Positions 26,201 to 36,709 of a stretch of DNA of 64,000 nucleotides are shown one piece after another (positions within the stretch are counted from its first letter, which is position 1; the number at the start of each line of letters is the position of its first letter). Location: contig NZ_BMNN01000005.1 in the NCBI RefSeq assembly GCF_014646575.1, forward strand, positions 62,001 through 126,000. Direction: 5' to 3'. A model generated the notes under the pieces. That model saw nothing but the letters and a program-made list of their open reading frames with translations. It was not told where the DNA came from and did no database searches. Source of the DNA: Halopseudomonas pertucinogena (lineage in GTDB: Bacteria; Pseudomonadota; Gammaproteobacteria; Pseudomonadales; Pseudomonadaceae). The translations under genes were made by a program, and so were the position numbers.

Positions 26201-29200
26201 CTACCAGGTATCAACAAACGGTCTCGTTCCCGCCTGCAGCGCCTCCGGCGGCGTCGAGTTCAGCCCGCGCAACAGCCAATCGCGGGTCTCCACGGGATCG
26301 ATCACCGCATCTATCTCCAGGAAGCTGGCCATGCTGATGCCCTTGCCCCGGGCGTACAGTTCGCCTACCAGCTTGTCGAACAGCGCCTTCTGTTCGGCCG
26401 GGTCTTCCAGCGCTGCCAGCTCCTTGGCAAACCCGAGGCGGACTGCGCCCTCAAGCCCCATGGCGCCAAATTCGCTGCTCGGCCAGCCGATGGTGAACAT
26501 GGGCGCGTGGAAGCTGCCGGCGGCCATGGCCTGGGCGCCGAGCCCGTAGCCCTTGCGCAGCACTACGGTGAAGAACGGAATGCTCAGGCTGGCGGCGGTA
26601 ACGAAAATGCGCGAGACATGGCGCACCGTGGCCTGCTGCTCCGATTCCGGGCCGACCATGAAGCCGGGGGTGTCGCACAGCGAGACCATCGGCAGACCAT
26701 GGGCCTGGCACAGCTGCATGAAGCGGGCGGCCTTGTCTCCGCCGGCGGCATCGATGGCGCCGCCCAGATGCATGGGGTTGTTGGCCATCAGGCCGAAAGC
26801 CTTGCCGCCGATGCGCACCAGAGCGGTGATCATCCCCGGGGCAAACTCGCGGCGCAGCTCCAGTACCGAGCCGGTGTCCGCCAGCGCGCGGATGACCTCA
26901 CGGATATCGTAGACCCGCAGGCGGTTCTCCGGAATCAGATGACGCAGCAGGCGTTGGTCGGTGCATTCGCCGCCGGGCAGATCGCCCTGGAAGTAGGACA
27001 GGTACTGCTTGGCTACCCGGGTGGCTTCGGCTTCATCCTCCACCAGTACATCGATCACCCCGTTGGGCCCTTGCATGCTGGTGGGGCCGACCTCTTCGGG
27101 GGTATAGCTGCCCAGACCGCCGCCCTCGATCATCGCCGGCCCGGCCATGCCGATGGTGGCGTTGCGGGTGGCGATGATTACGTCGCAGCAACCGAGCAGG
27201 GCAGCGTTACCGGCAAAGCAGCGGCCGGAGACCACACCGACCAGCGGCACCTGGCCGCTGAGCCTGGCCATGCGCATGAAAGTGGTACAGTCCAGGCCGG
27301 CCACGCCGACCTTGTCCACATCCCCTGGTCGACCACCGCCCCCTTCGGCGTAGAGCACCAGCGGCAGGCGCCATTGTTCGGCCAGCTCCAGCATCCGATC
27401 AGTCTTCTTGTGGTTCATTACCCCCTGGGTGCCGGCAAATACCGTGTAGTCGTAACTCATGGCCATGCAGCGGGCGGCCTCGGCACCGAACAGTGTGGCA
27501 TTCACCGTACCGATACCAGCGATCAGGCCGTCGGCCGGGCTCATCTTCAGCAGGTCCTCGTGGCTGCGGCGGGTGCGCTGGGCGGCCAGGGCGAAGCCGC
27601 CGTACTCCATGAAGCTGCCCTCATCCAGCAGGTCGGCGAGGTTCTCCCGGGCGGTGCGCTGGCCGGTTTTGCGGCGCCGGGCAACGGCCTCCGGGCGCCG
27701 TTCGTCGGTGAGCTGGGCCCGGCGCTCCAGCACTTCCAGGAGGTCGGCGCGGATATGTTCCAGGTCGATCTGTTCTTCGCTGAGTTGCTGGTCGGCGCTG
27801 TCGCCGGTGGCTTCGATGAATACCAGCGGACTGCCTTCGAACAGGTTATCCCCCGGAAGGGCTGCCAGTTCGCGGATGGTGCCACTGCACTCGGCCCTGA
27901 CCACGAACTCCATCTTCATCGCTTCCAGCACGGCGATCTGCTGGCCAACGCTGACGCTGTCGCCAGGTTGAACGTCAAGACTGACCAGTACGCCCTGCAC
28001 CGGTGTGTTCAGCGCCTGGCTGCCTGCGGGGGGCTGGTGCCCGGCCGGGCGGTTGGCCTGGCTGAGGGGGCTGGTTTGCGCAAACAGATGGGGGTGGGGC
28101 TTGTCGCTGGCACCGGTGAGCGCGCCGGCATGGGTTTCGATAAAACCGGTGGTGACCCGGTTGGCCTGTACCTCGGGATGCTGCAGCAGATTCTGCAGAA
28201 AATGCAGATTGCTGGTCACGCCTTCAAGGCGGAACTCGCACAGGGCTCGGTAGGCGCGGCGCAGCACCGCCGGGTAGTCCGCATCGGCATGCACGATGAG
28301 CTTGGCCAGCAGGGAATCGAATCCGGGGTTGGTGGTGTAGCCGCTGTAACCGTAGCCGTCCACTCGTACGCCGTGCCCGCCCGGGGCCTCGTAGGCGCTG
28401 AGGGTGCCACCGCTGGGGCGAGCGCTGCCGTCGGCCTGCATGGCTTCGAGGTTGATGCGCAGCTGTACGGCAAAGCCCCGGGGAGCGGGCACCTGCTGCT
28501 GGGTCAGACCCAGCTCGGCCAGAGTGGCACCGGCGGCCAGGCGGATCTGCAATTGGGCCAGATCCAGTCCGGTGACGGCTTCGGTGACCGTGTGCTCGAC
28601 CTGGATGCGCGGGTTGGACTCCATGAATACAAAGTCGCCGCTGTCCTCATCCACCAGGAATTCCACGGTACACAGACCGCGATAGCCCGCCGCGCTGGTC
28701 AGTTTTACCGCGGCATCGAGCATCTGCTCGCGTAACCGCGGGGCCAGGCCGGGCGCCGGTGCCACTTCCAGCAACTTCTGGTGACGGCGCTGCAGGGTAC
28801 AGTCGCGCTCCCACAGGTGAACAACCTGCTGGCCATCTCCGGCAATCTGTACTTCGATATGCCGGGCGCGGCGGATCAGCCGTTCGATATACAGCTCACC
28901 ACTGCCGAAGGCCGCCCGGGCCTCGGAACTGCAACGGGTGAAGGCCTCCTCCAGTTGCGCCGGATCCTGCACCACCCGCATGCCCCGGCCGCCGCCGCCC
29001 GCCAGGGCCTTGAGCATCACCGCGCTGCCCGGAGGCAGCTGCGCGAAGAACGCTTGAGCCTGTTCCACACTGGTGGCCTGATTGGTGCCCTGCACCAGCG
29101 GCACATCCTGTTCCTCGGCCAGCCGCCGGGCGCTGGCCTTGTCGCCGAAGCAGTCCAGTACTCCCGGATCGGGGCCGATGAAGGTGATATCGGCTGCCGC

Positions 29201-29485
29201 GCAGGCGCGGGCAAATTCCGCGCTCTCGCTGAGAAAGCCGTAACCGGGGTGGACGGCATCGCAGCCGTGTTCCCGGGCCAGCGCGACCAGCTGTTCGATA
29301 TCCAGGTAGGCGGCAGCTCCGCGCCCTTGCAGGGCAACGGCGGTGTCAGCCTTGCGCAGGTGCAGGGACTGGGCATCATCTTCCGAATACACCGCGACGC
29401 TTGGGATATCCAGCTCCGCGGCGGCCCGGGCCAGGCGAATGGCAATCTCGCCACGGTTGGCGATGAGCAGACGTTTGAAGGGCAT
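26201..29485 (-). CDS. Single-chain biotin-dependent acyl-CoA carboxylase (BC-BCCP-CT fusion)
   Basis: Protein of 1094 residues fusing all parts of an acyl-CoA carboxylase. Biotin carboxylase spans about residues 1-450 (RLLIANRGEIAIRLARAA; ATP-grasp loop GGGGRGM; EMNPRIQVEHTVTE-type motif, here FMESNPRIQVEHTVTE). The biotinyl domain has VLEAMKMEF with the acceptor Lys524. The beta and alpha carboxyltransferase halves follow from about residue 570 (GGFALAAQRTRRS; GGGGRPGD; FFTVVLRKGYGLGAQAM). Start 29485 has AAGGA 9 bases upstream; ATG 29494 is also in frame. It couples to the upstream acyl-CoA ligase (TGATG overlap). The substrate is probably an acyl-CoA made by that ligase; it is not pyruvate carboxylase. 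Confidence 0.85.
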   Translation of the reverse strand: MPFKRLLIANRGEIAIRLARAAAELDIPSVAVYSEDDAQSLHLRKADTAVALQGRGAAAYLDIEQLVALAREHGCDAVHPGYGFLSESAEFARACAAADITFIGPDPGVLDCFGDKASARRLAEEQDVPLVQGTNQATSVEQAQAFFAQLPPGSAVMLKALAGGGGRGMRVVQDPAQLEEAFTRCSSEARAAFGSGELYIERLIRRARHIEVQIAGDGQQVVHLWERDCTLQRRHQKLLEVAPAPGLAPRLREQMLDAAVKLTSAAGYRGLCTVEFLVDEDSGDFVFMESNPRIQVEHTVTEAVTGLDLAQLQIRLAAGATLAELGLTQQQVPAPRGFAVQLRINLEAMQADGSARPSGGTLSAYEAPGGHGVRVDGYGYSGYTTNPGFDSLLAKLIVHADADYPAVLRRAYRALCEFRLEGVTSNLHFLQNLLQHPEVQANRVTTGFIETHAGALTGASDKPHPHLFAQTSPLSQANRPAGHQPPAGSQALNTPVQGVLVSLDVQPGDSVSVGQQIAVLEAMKMEFVVRAECSGTIRELAALPGDNLFEGSPLVFIEATGDSADQQLSEEQIDLEHIRADLLEVLERRAQLTDERRPEAVARRRKTGQRTARENLADLLDEGSFMEYGGFALAAQRTRRSHEDLLKMSPADGLIAGIGTVNATLFGAEAARCMAMSYDYTVFAGTQGVMNHKKTDRMLELAEQWRLPLVLYAEGGGGRPGDVDKVGVAGLDCTTFMRMARLSGQVPLVGVVSGRCFAGNAALLGCCDVIIATRNATIGMAGPAMIEGGGLGSYTPEEVGPTSMQGPNGVIDVLVEDEAEATRVAKQYLSYFQGDLPGGECTDQRLLRHLIPENRLRVYDIREVIRALADTGSVLELRREFAPGMITALVRIGGKAFGLMANNPMHLGGAIDAAGGDKAARFMQLCQAHGLPMVSLCDTPGFMVGPESEQQATVRHVSRIFVTAASLSIPFFTVVLRKGYGLGAQAMAAGSFHAPMFTIGWPSSEFGAMGLEGAVRLGFAKELAALEDPAEQKALFDKLVGELYARGKGISMASFLEIDAVIDPVETRDWLLRGLNSTPPEALQAGTRPFVDTW

Positions 29486-31176
29486 CAGATCCATTCCTTG
29501 AGTTCATTCTTCTTGACCTTGCCGGTGGCGGTCATGGGCAGGGAGTCGACCAGGCGGAGTTCCGGCACCTTGTAGCTGGCCATGACCTCGCGGCACCAGG
29601 CGGCGAGGCTGTCGGTGCTCAGGCCGCTGCCGGGTCTGGCCACGACAAAGGCCAGCGGGCTTTCGCCGCGACGCGGGTCCGGCCGACCGATCACCGCTGA
29701 GGCGGTAATGTCGGGGTGCTGACCGAGCATGGCTTCCAGCTCCGCCGGGAACACGCTCATGCCGTTGACCTTGAGCATCTCCTTGCGCCGCCCCAGATAG
29801 CGGATAAACCCCTGCTCGGTGATCACGCCGCTGTCGCCGGTATGCAGCCAGCCGTCGCGCAGCGCCTCGGCGCTGGCCTCGGGTTTGTTCCAATAGCCCT
29901 TGAGCAGGGAAGGCGAGCGCACGCACAGCTCACCTTCGCTGCCCAGCGGCAGCAGTGCGCCGGTATCGAAATCGCAGACCTTGAATTCGGTGCCGGGCAC
30001 CGGCAGGCCGACAAAGGTCGGTGCGGATTTCAGGTCGAAATCGCCCTCCTGCAAGCCGGCGGTAAAGGTGTCGCAGGTGTGGGTCTCGGTCATGCCGAAA
30101 CTGGTCTCGAACAGGGTGCAGCCGGTCAGCTCGCGCCAGCGGCGGCGGTACTCGGGGGTCAGTTTCTTGATGAAGGACACGCAACTGGTGACCTGCAGCG
30201 AGCTGAGGTCGAACTCGTTGCGCTGCGGGTGATCGAGAATCTCCGCTGCGCTGTCGACCAGCAGCCCGGTGTGATTGACCCGGTAGTGTTGCACGGCGCC
30301 CATGAACGCCAGTGCGTCCCAGCGGGCCAGCAACACCAGGGTGGTGCCGCCGAACACCGGAAACAGCAGCCCGGCGTTCTCGCCGGCGATCCAGAATTCG
30401 GGCATGAAGTTGAGGCTGACTCGCTCGCTGTCCAGGCCCAGTGCGGCTGGCAGGAAGCTGGCGCAGGTGTAGAGCATGTCACCATGGGTATGGATGCAGC
30501 CCTTGGGCAGACCTGTGGTGCCGCCGGTGTAATTCAGCGCGGCAATCTCGTCCAGCATGGGCTCGGGCAGATCGGTGCGCGGCTCGATATCTGCCAGCGC
30601 GGGCAGCAGATCGATAGTGTCGGTGATCGGCACTTTGGGTGCCAGCAGCAGATCGGGTACGGCAAAGGGCGGCTCAGCCGGGCATAATTCCGAGAGGCTG
30701 GTGCTGATCAGCAGGCGCAGCCGGTATTCCTCGGCTACCTGGCGCACTGCCGGCAGCAGCTGATCGAAGCTGACGATGACCCGGGCGCCGCAGTCCTTCA
30801 ACTGGTAGGCCAGCTCCATCGGTGTGGCCATCGGGCTGACCGGGCAGTGCACGGCGCCGGCCCTGAGGATGCCGTAGAAGACGATATGCAGCTGCGGGCA
30901 GTTGGGCAGATACACGGCCACCCGGTCGCCGGGTTGCACGCCTTTATCCAGCAGCAAGGTGGCGAAGCGGCTGCTCAGGTCATCGAGTTCGGCGTAGCTC
31001 AGGTCGTGCCCGTAGAAGCGCACGGCGGGCTTGTCCGGGACGCTCTGCCCCCAGTGCTTCAGGTAGTGGGTGAGGGGGCGCTGGCCCAGCGGGTACTGGG
31101 GTTCCCGGGGCTGGCCGGTCGGCCAGACGGCCTGTTGCAGTTCGCGAAGTCGGTCGAGGTAGTCGCGCTCGTGCAT
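29485..31176 (-). CDS. AMP-dependent acyl-CoA ligase
   Basis: Adenylate-forming enzyme of 563 residues that activates a carboxylic acid with ATP and CoA. The P-loop is YTGGTTGLPKG, the A5-type motif is SFGMTET, the hinge/A7 motif is GWLHTGDSG, and the C-terminal catalytic lysine lies in TATGKVKKNEL. It shares one base with the following carboxylase gene, suggesting the two act in sequence: acid activation, then biotin-dependent carboxylation of the CoA ester. The substrate is unknown; membership of the medium/long-chain or aromatic acid ligases cannot be decided by eye. Confidence 0.85.
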   Translation of the reverse strand: MHERDYLDRLRELQQAVWPTGQPREPQYPLGQRPLTHYLKHWGQSVPDKPAVRFYGHDLSYAELDDLSSRFATLLLDKGVQPGDRVAVYLPNCPQLHIVFYGILRAGAVHCPVSPMATPMELAYQLKDCGARVIVSFDQLLPAVRQVAEEYRLRLLISTSLSELCPAEPPFAVPDLLLAPKVPITDTIDLLPALADIEPRTDLPEPMLDEIAALNYTGGTTGLPKGCIHTHGDMLYTCASFLPAALGLDSERVSLNFMPEFWIAGENAGLLFPVFGGTTLVLLARWDALAFMGAVQHYRVNHTGLLVDSAAEILDHPQRNEFDLSSLQVTSCVSFIKKLTPEYRRRWRELTGCTLFETSFGMTETHTCDTFTAGLQEGDFDLKSAPTFVGLPVPGTEFKVCDFDTGALLPLGSEGELCVRSPSLLKGYWNKPEASAEALRDGWLHTGDSGVITEQGFIRYLGRRKEMLKVNGMSVFPAELEAMLGQHPDITASAVIGRPDPRRGESPLAFVVARPGSGLSTDSLAAWCREVMASYKVPELRLVDSLPMTATGKVKKNELKEWI

Positions 31177-31285
31177 GTGGTCACCTGCATTGTTCTTGTC
31201 GGTATGCAGACGACATTAAAGCGCTTTCACGCCAATGACAGCATGATTGCCGAGGCGAATGGCGCAGAATCAGTCACGATGGGTG

Positions 31286-31305
31286 CACCCGCTGCGCAGC
31301 GGGTG
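31286..31305. terminator. Perfect 20-base palindrome downstream of mrcA
   Basis: CACCCGCTGC and GCAGCGGGTG form an uninterrupted palindrome just after the mrcA stop (mrcA is read on the minus strand and ends at 31311). No T tract follows, so it is a terminator candidate of moderate confidence. Confidence 0.45.
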
Positions 31306-31310
31306 GGAGG

Positions 31311-33710
31311 TCAGAACAGTTCGAGCGGGGTGAGGGCATCCTCGGTGCTGTAGCCGCCAATCTCCAGTTCGCTGTAGGAGGGTGGCATGTCTTCTTCCTT
31401 GAAGATCTCAAGCAGTGTGCCCGGTGTACCGGGGCGGGCGCTGCGCCCGGTGTAGGGGTCGATGCGCACGCTCACCAGCCCCTCGGGCTGCGGCTGACTG
31501 TGCTCGGGACGCCCCTCCAGCGCGGCCGCCATGAAGTCGGTCCAGATCGGCAGTGCGGTGGTGCTGCCGTATTCGCGCCTGCCCAGCGGCGACGGCTGGT
31601 CGAACCCTACCCAGACAACGGTCGCATAATCGCCGTTGTAACCGGCGAACCAGCCGTCCTTCTGGTCATTGGTGGTGCCCGTCTTGCCTGCCAGATCCTG
31701 GCGATTCAGCGCCCGTGCGCGGGAGCCGGTGCCACGGGTGATCACGTCCTGCAGCATGCTGTTGAGCTGATAGATAGTGCGCGGGTCGATGACCTGCTCG
31801 GCGAGTTCCGGCTGGGGCAGTGCCTCATCCGTGGTGAGCCCGCTGTAGGCGTTGATCCGCGCCTGCTGTGCCGGAGCGGCTTCCGGTGTGACCACCGGCC
31901 GGGTGAAGTCGATCACGTTCTGCTCGGCGTCCTCGATGCGCTCGATCAGCCAGGGGCTGACTGCATAGCCTCCGTTGGCGATGAGGGCATAGCCGACGGC
32001 CATCTGCAGCGGGGTGAGCTCGGGTGTGCCCAGCGAGGAGGAAAGATGGCGCGGCAGATCGCTGCGGCTGAAGCCGAAGCGTTCGATATAGGTCAGTGCC
32101 TCGTCTACACCGATGTCCATCATCAGGCGCACCGAAACCAGGTTGCGCGAGCGGTACAGCGCTTCACGCAGGCGGATGGGGCCGAGGAAGTCGCCGCCGG
32201 AGTTGCGCGGGCGCCAGTCCTCTTCCTGATGACCGTCATTGAATACCAGGGGGGCATCGTTGGTCAGGCTGGCAGGGGTATAACCATGATCCAGCGCCGC
32301 GCTGTAGAGAAACGGCTTGAATGCCGAGCCGGGCTGGCGTCGGGCCTGGGTTACCCGGTTGTAGTTGCTCTGCAGAAAGGAAAAGCCACCGGTCAGGGCC
32401 ACTATGCTGCCGTCCTGCGGCGACAGGCTCACCAGTGCGCTCTGGGCCTGGGGAAGCTGGGAAAGCACATAGCTGCCGGGCTCGCCGGCTGACTGCACCC
32501 GGATCACATCGCCGGGCTGCACCACGTCGGCCGGCTTGCCCGGCTGGGGCCCCATGCTGTTGGCGCTCAGATAGGGACGGGCCCAGCGCATGTCCTCCCA
32601 GGCGATGGTGCTGGTCTCGCCATTGCGCAGAACGATGCTGGCTCCCTGTGCACCCACTTCGCTGACGATCGCCGCGCGCAGACCGCCGAGGCTCGGATAG
32701 CCGCGCAGCAGGCGCGGCCATTCCGCAGGGGCGACATCCGCATGATTGGCTTCCGCGCCGCGGTAGCCATGACGCCGGTCGTAATCGATCAGCCCCTTGC
32801 GCAGCGCCCGGTTGGCCTGTTCCTGCAGCTTGCTGTCGACAGTCGTGTAGACGTGGTAGCCGTCGGTATAGGCGGCGGTGCCGAAGCGTTCGATCATCTC
32901 GAGGCGGGCCATTTCCGCTACATAGGGCGCTTCAAGCTCGGGATTGGCGCCGTGATTGCGTGCGCTGACCGGAGCGGCAATGGCTTCCTCGTAGGTAGCC
33001 TGATCGATGCTGCCCAACTGCAGCATGCGCGACAGGATCCAGTCACGGCGGATGCGGGCGCGTTCGGGGTTGGCTACCGGATTGAAGGCGGAGGGCGCCT
33101 TCGGCAGGCCGGCGATCATCGCCAGCTCGGCCAGCGGGAGTTCGGCAATGGGCTTGCCGTAATAGACATGTGCGGCCGCTTCGATACCATAGGCGCGATT
33201 GCCCAGATATATCTTGTTCACATACAGCTCGAAGATCTCGCGCTTGCTCAGCTGACGCTCGATCTGCAACGCCAGGAGGATCTCGTTCAGCTTGCGCGAG
33301 AATACCCGGTCGCTGGTGAGAAAGAAGTTCTTCGCCACCTGCATGGTGATGGTGCTGCCGCCCGTCTGAATCTGCCCGGTGCTCACCAGTTCACTGGCAG
33401 CCCGCAGCAGGCTGACCGGATCGACCCCGTGATGGTGGAGAAAGTTGTCGTCCTCGGCAGCCAGCAGGGCGTCGATGAACCCCTGGGGAATCTGCTCGAA
33501 GCTGATGGGCAGGCGACGCATTTCACCGAATTCGGCGATCAGCTTGTGATCTTTGCTGTAAATGCGCAAAGGGGTTTGCAATTTGACATCGCGCAGTGTA
33601 TCTACATCTGGAAGGCTGGGGCTGAGGGCCAGGGCAACGCCGCTAAGGACGAGCAGCGGACCACTTGCTGCGGCAACCAGCAGCCAGAAAAGAACAATTA
33701 GAAGGCGCAT
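31311..33710 (-). CDS. mrcA: Penicillin-binding protein 1A (bifunctional peptidoglycan glycosyltransferase/transpeptidase)
   Basis: Class A PBP of 799 residues. It has an N-terminal membrane anchor (residues 3-30). The GT51 glycosyltransferase domain carries catalytic Glu86 (AAEDDNFLHHHGVD), GGSTITMQ and the YLGNRAYGIEAAA motif. An OB-like insert is typical of PBP1A. The transpeptidase has SxxK Ser462/Lys465 (GSAFKP), SRN (YRSRNLVS) and KTG (AGKTGTTND). It polymerises and cross-links peptidoglycan. It is divergent from pilM, as in other pseudomonads, where the gene is also called ponA. Confidence 0.95.
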   Translation of the reverse strand: MRLLIVLFWLLVAAASGPLLVLSGVALALSPSLPDVDTLRDVKLQTPLRIYSKDHKLIAEFGEMRRLPISFEQIPQGFIDALLAAEDDNFLHHHGVDPVSLLRAASELVSTGQIQTGGSTITMQVAKNFFLTSDRVFSRKLNEILLALQIERQLSKREIFELYVNKIYLGNRAYGIEAAAHVYYGKPIAELPLAELAMIAGLPKAPSAFNPVANPERARIRRDWILSRMLQLGSIDQATYEEAIAAPVSARNHGANPELEAPYVAEMARLEMIERFGTAAYTDGYHVYTTVDSKLQEQANRALRKGLIDYDRRHGYRGAEANHADVAPAEWPRLLRGYPSLGGLRAAIVSEVGAQGASIVLRNGETSTIAWEDMRWARPYLSANSMGPQPGKPADVVQPGDVIRVQSAGEPGSYVLSQLPQAQSALVSLSPQDGSIVALTGGFSFLQSNYNRVTQARRQPGSAFKPFLYSAALDHGYTPASLTNDAPLVFNDGHQEEDWRPRNSGGDFLGPIRLREALYRSRNLVSVRLMMDIGVDEALTYIERFGFSRSDLPRHLSSSLGTPELTPLQMAVGYALIANGGYAVSPWLIERIEDAEQNVIDFTRPVVTPEAAPAQQARINAYSGLTTDEALPQPELAEQVIDPRTIYQLNSMLQDVITRGTGSRARALNRQDLAGKTGTTNDQKDGWFAGYNGDYATVVWVGFDQPSPLGRREYGSTTALPIWTDFMAAALEGRPEHSQPQPEGLVSVRIDPYTGRSARPGTPGTLLEIFKEEDMPPSYSELEIGGYSTEDALTPLELF

Positions 33711-33782
33711 GAGGGATTGATCATTTCCCTGTTAAATGAAACTGTTTACGGATGAAGGGTTGAGAACGGGTTAACAGTCCGC

Positions 33783-33788
33783 ATTATA
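33783..33788 (-). promoter_or_regulatory. -10 element of the mrcA promoter
   Basis: A perfect TATAAT on the minus strand, with an A-tract just upstream (minus sense) and no clear -35. It would give a leader of about 65 bases before mrcA. Confidence 0.5.
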
Positions 33789-33813
33789 AGCTCTTTTTTT
33801 TCCAATTAGCCAT

Positions 33814-34959
<1,146 letters not shown>

Positions 34960-34960
<1 letters not shown>

Positions 34961-35538
34961 TGGCTCGCATTAACCTGTTACCCTGGCGCGAGCAGCTCAG
35001 GGAAGAGCGCAAGAAGCAGTTTCTCTCCATTCTTGTCCTGATAGTGATCGTTGCCGGGCTGCTGGTTTTCCTGGCCGACCGCAATCTGAACGGCAAGATC
35101 GACCACCAGAACGCACGCAACGACTTCCTGCGCAAGGAAATCCAGTTGCTGGATGGCCGCATCAAGGAAATCGAACAGCTGCAGGCGCGTCGAACGCAAC
35201 TGCTGGACCGGATGAAGATCATCCAGGACCTGCAGGGCAACCGTCCGATCATCGTGCGGGTCTTCGATGAGCTGGTGCGTACCATGCCCGATGGCGTGTA
35301 TTTCACTTCCGTCAACATGAAGGGGTCGGTAGTGAATATCAAGGGCGGTGCCGAGTCGAACAGCCGGGTATCCAACCTGATGCGTCAGATGGATGCTTCT
35401 GACTGGCTGACGGCGCCGAACCTGACTGCGGTGAAGGCGGTCACCCAGGGAGCGTTGGATCAGGCCAACGTGTTCGAGATGTCGGTCCGTCAGACCGAGC
35501 CGGGCGCGGAAGCCGCTGAGGGAGAACAGCAGCAATGA
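34960..35538 (+). CDS. pilN: Type IV pilus inner-membrane assembly protein PilN
   Basis: Bitopic inner-membrane protein of 192 residues. The conserved cytoplasmic start ARINLLPWREQLREERKKQF binds PilM. A membrane helix follows (about residues 22-39), then a periplasmic coiled coil and ferredoxin-like domain that pairs with PilO. It overlaps pilM by one base and pilO by four. Confidence 0.94.
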
Positions 35539-36158
35539 GTTTTGCTCAATCCATGGAGAGTCTGAAGAAGGTCGATATCAACGACCTTGACTTCAACAAT
35601 ATCGGGTCCTGGCCGGGAGCACTGAAGGTCATCGTCGCCGTCGTGGTATTCGCGGTGCTGCTGTTCCTCGGTTATCACTTCCATCTCAAGGATCTGCAGG
35701 CCCGCCTGGAGCGGACCGAGGGCCAGGAAGTGACCCTGCGCAAGGAATTTGCGGACAAGTCCTTCAAGGCTGCCAATCTGGAAGCCTACAAGGCACAGCT
35801 GGTGGAGATCGAGGAGCGTTTCGGCACCCTGCTGAAGCAACTGCCGAGCGACACCGAGGTTCCCGGTCTGCTTGAGGATATTACCCAGATGGGTCTCAAC
35901 AGCGGCCTGGAGTTCGAGTCCATCACGCTGCAGCCGGAAGTGGCCCAGCAATTCTATATCGAGCTGCCGATCCACATCGTGGTGCAGGGCAACTACCATG
36001 ATATCGCCACCTTCGTCAGCAGCGTCGCCGGCCTGCCGCGCATCGTCACGCTGCACGACTTCGATATCGAGCCGATCAGTGCCGGCAATCCTGATCTGCT
36101 GAAGATGAACATCGTCGCCAAGACCTACCGTTACAACGAAGCGGGAGGTCAGCAATGA
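35535..36158 (+). CDS. pilO: Type IV pilus inner-membrane assembly protein PilO
   Basis: Bitopic protein of 207 residues: short cytoplasmic tail, membrane helix about residues 29-48, periplasmic coiled coil (about 50-100) and ferredoxin-like C-terminal domain (LPIHIVVQGNYHDIATFVSSVAGLPRIVTLHDF). It forms heterodimers with PilN that link PilM to PilP and the secretin. ATGA overlaps at both ends. Confidence 0.94.
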   Translation: MSFAQSMESLKKVDINDLDFNNIGSWPGALKVIVAVVVFAVLLFLGYHFHLKDLQARLERTEGQEVTLRKEFADKSFKAANLEAYKAQLVEIEERFGTLLKQLPSDTEVPGLLEDITQMGLNSGLEFESITLQPEVAQQFYIELPIHIVVQGNYHDIATFVSSVAGLPRIVTLHDFDIEPISAGNPDLLKMNIVAKTYRYNEAGGQQ

Positions 36159-36688
36159 GCGTATTCAGACCGTTCGCGGGTGCCGTGCTGGTGGTGGGTG
36201 CGAGCCTGCTCGCCGGCTGCGGCAGCAACGAGTTCAATGATCTGCAGGTGTTCATGGAAGAAACCAGGGCGCGACCGGCGGGGGCCATCGAGCCGCTGCC
36301 CCAGGTCAGACCCTATGAGGCATTCACCTACAGTGCCAGTTCCCTGCGCAGCCCGTTCCAGCCACCGGTCCGTATCGACCTGTCGCAGCGCGAGCGTGGT
36401 TCGCAGGATATAAAACCGGATGAGGACCGCCCGAGACAATTCCTCGAAGGCTTCAATATCGAAGGCTTCGAAATGGTCGGCGTGCTCAGCAATCAACAAG
36501 GCATGCAGGCGCTGATCCGCGGTGCGGGCAGCGTGCATCGAGTCAAGATCGGCGACTACCTGGGCCGCAACCACGGCCGGGTCACCAGCATCGAGGAAGG
36601 TCGTGTCGATGTCGTTGAGATAGTCCCGGATGGTGAAGGTGGTTGGTTGGAGCGACCGCGAACCCTCAGCTTGCCTGAGCGCGGATAA
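36155..36688 (+). CDS. pilP: Type IV pilus lipoprotein PilP
   Basis: Lipoprotein of 177 residues with signal peptide and lipobox LLAGC (lipidated Cys22). A flexible N-terminal region follows (VRPYEAFTYSASSLRSPFQPP), then a small beta-sandwich domain (FEMVGVLSNQQGMQALIRGAG, VKIGDYLGRNHGRVTSI) that contacts the N0 domain of PilQ. It connects the inner-membrane PilNO complex to the outer-membrane secretin. Confidence 0.94.
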   Translation: MSVFRPFAGAVLVVGASLLAGCGSNEFNDLQVFMEETRARPAGAIEPLPQVRPYEAFTYSASSLRSPFQPPVRIDLSQRERGSQDIKPDEDRPRQFLEGFNIEGFEMVGVLSNQQGMQALIRGAGSVHRVKIGDYLGRNHGRVTSIEEGRVDVVEIVPDGEGGWLERPRTLSLPERG

Positions 36689-36709
36689 GGTCAACCAGGG
36701 AGAGATAAC

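Noticed and set aside
26507-28735. A 742-codon plus-strand open frame opposite the fused carboxylase
   Set aside because: The minus-strand gene has every catalytic motif. The opposite frame has no ribosome binding site or recognisable sequence.
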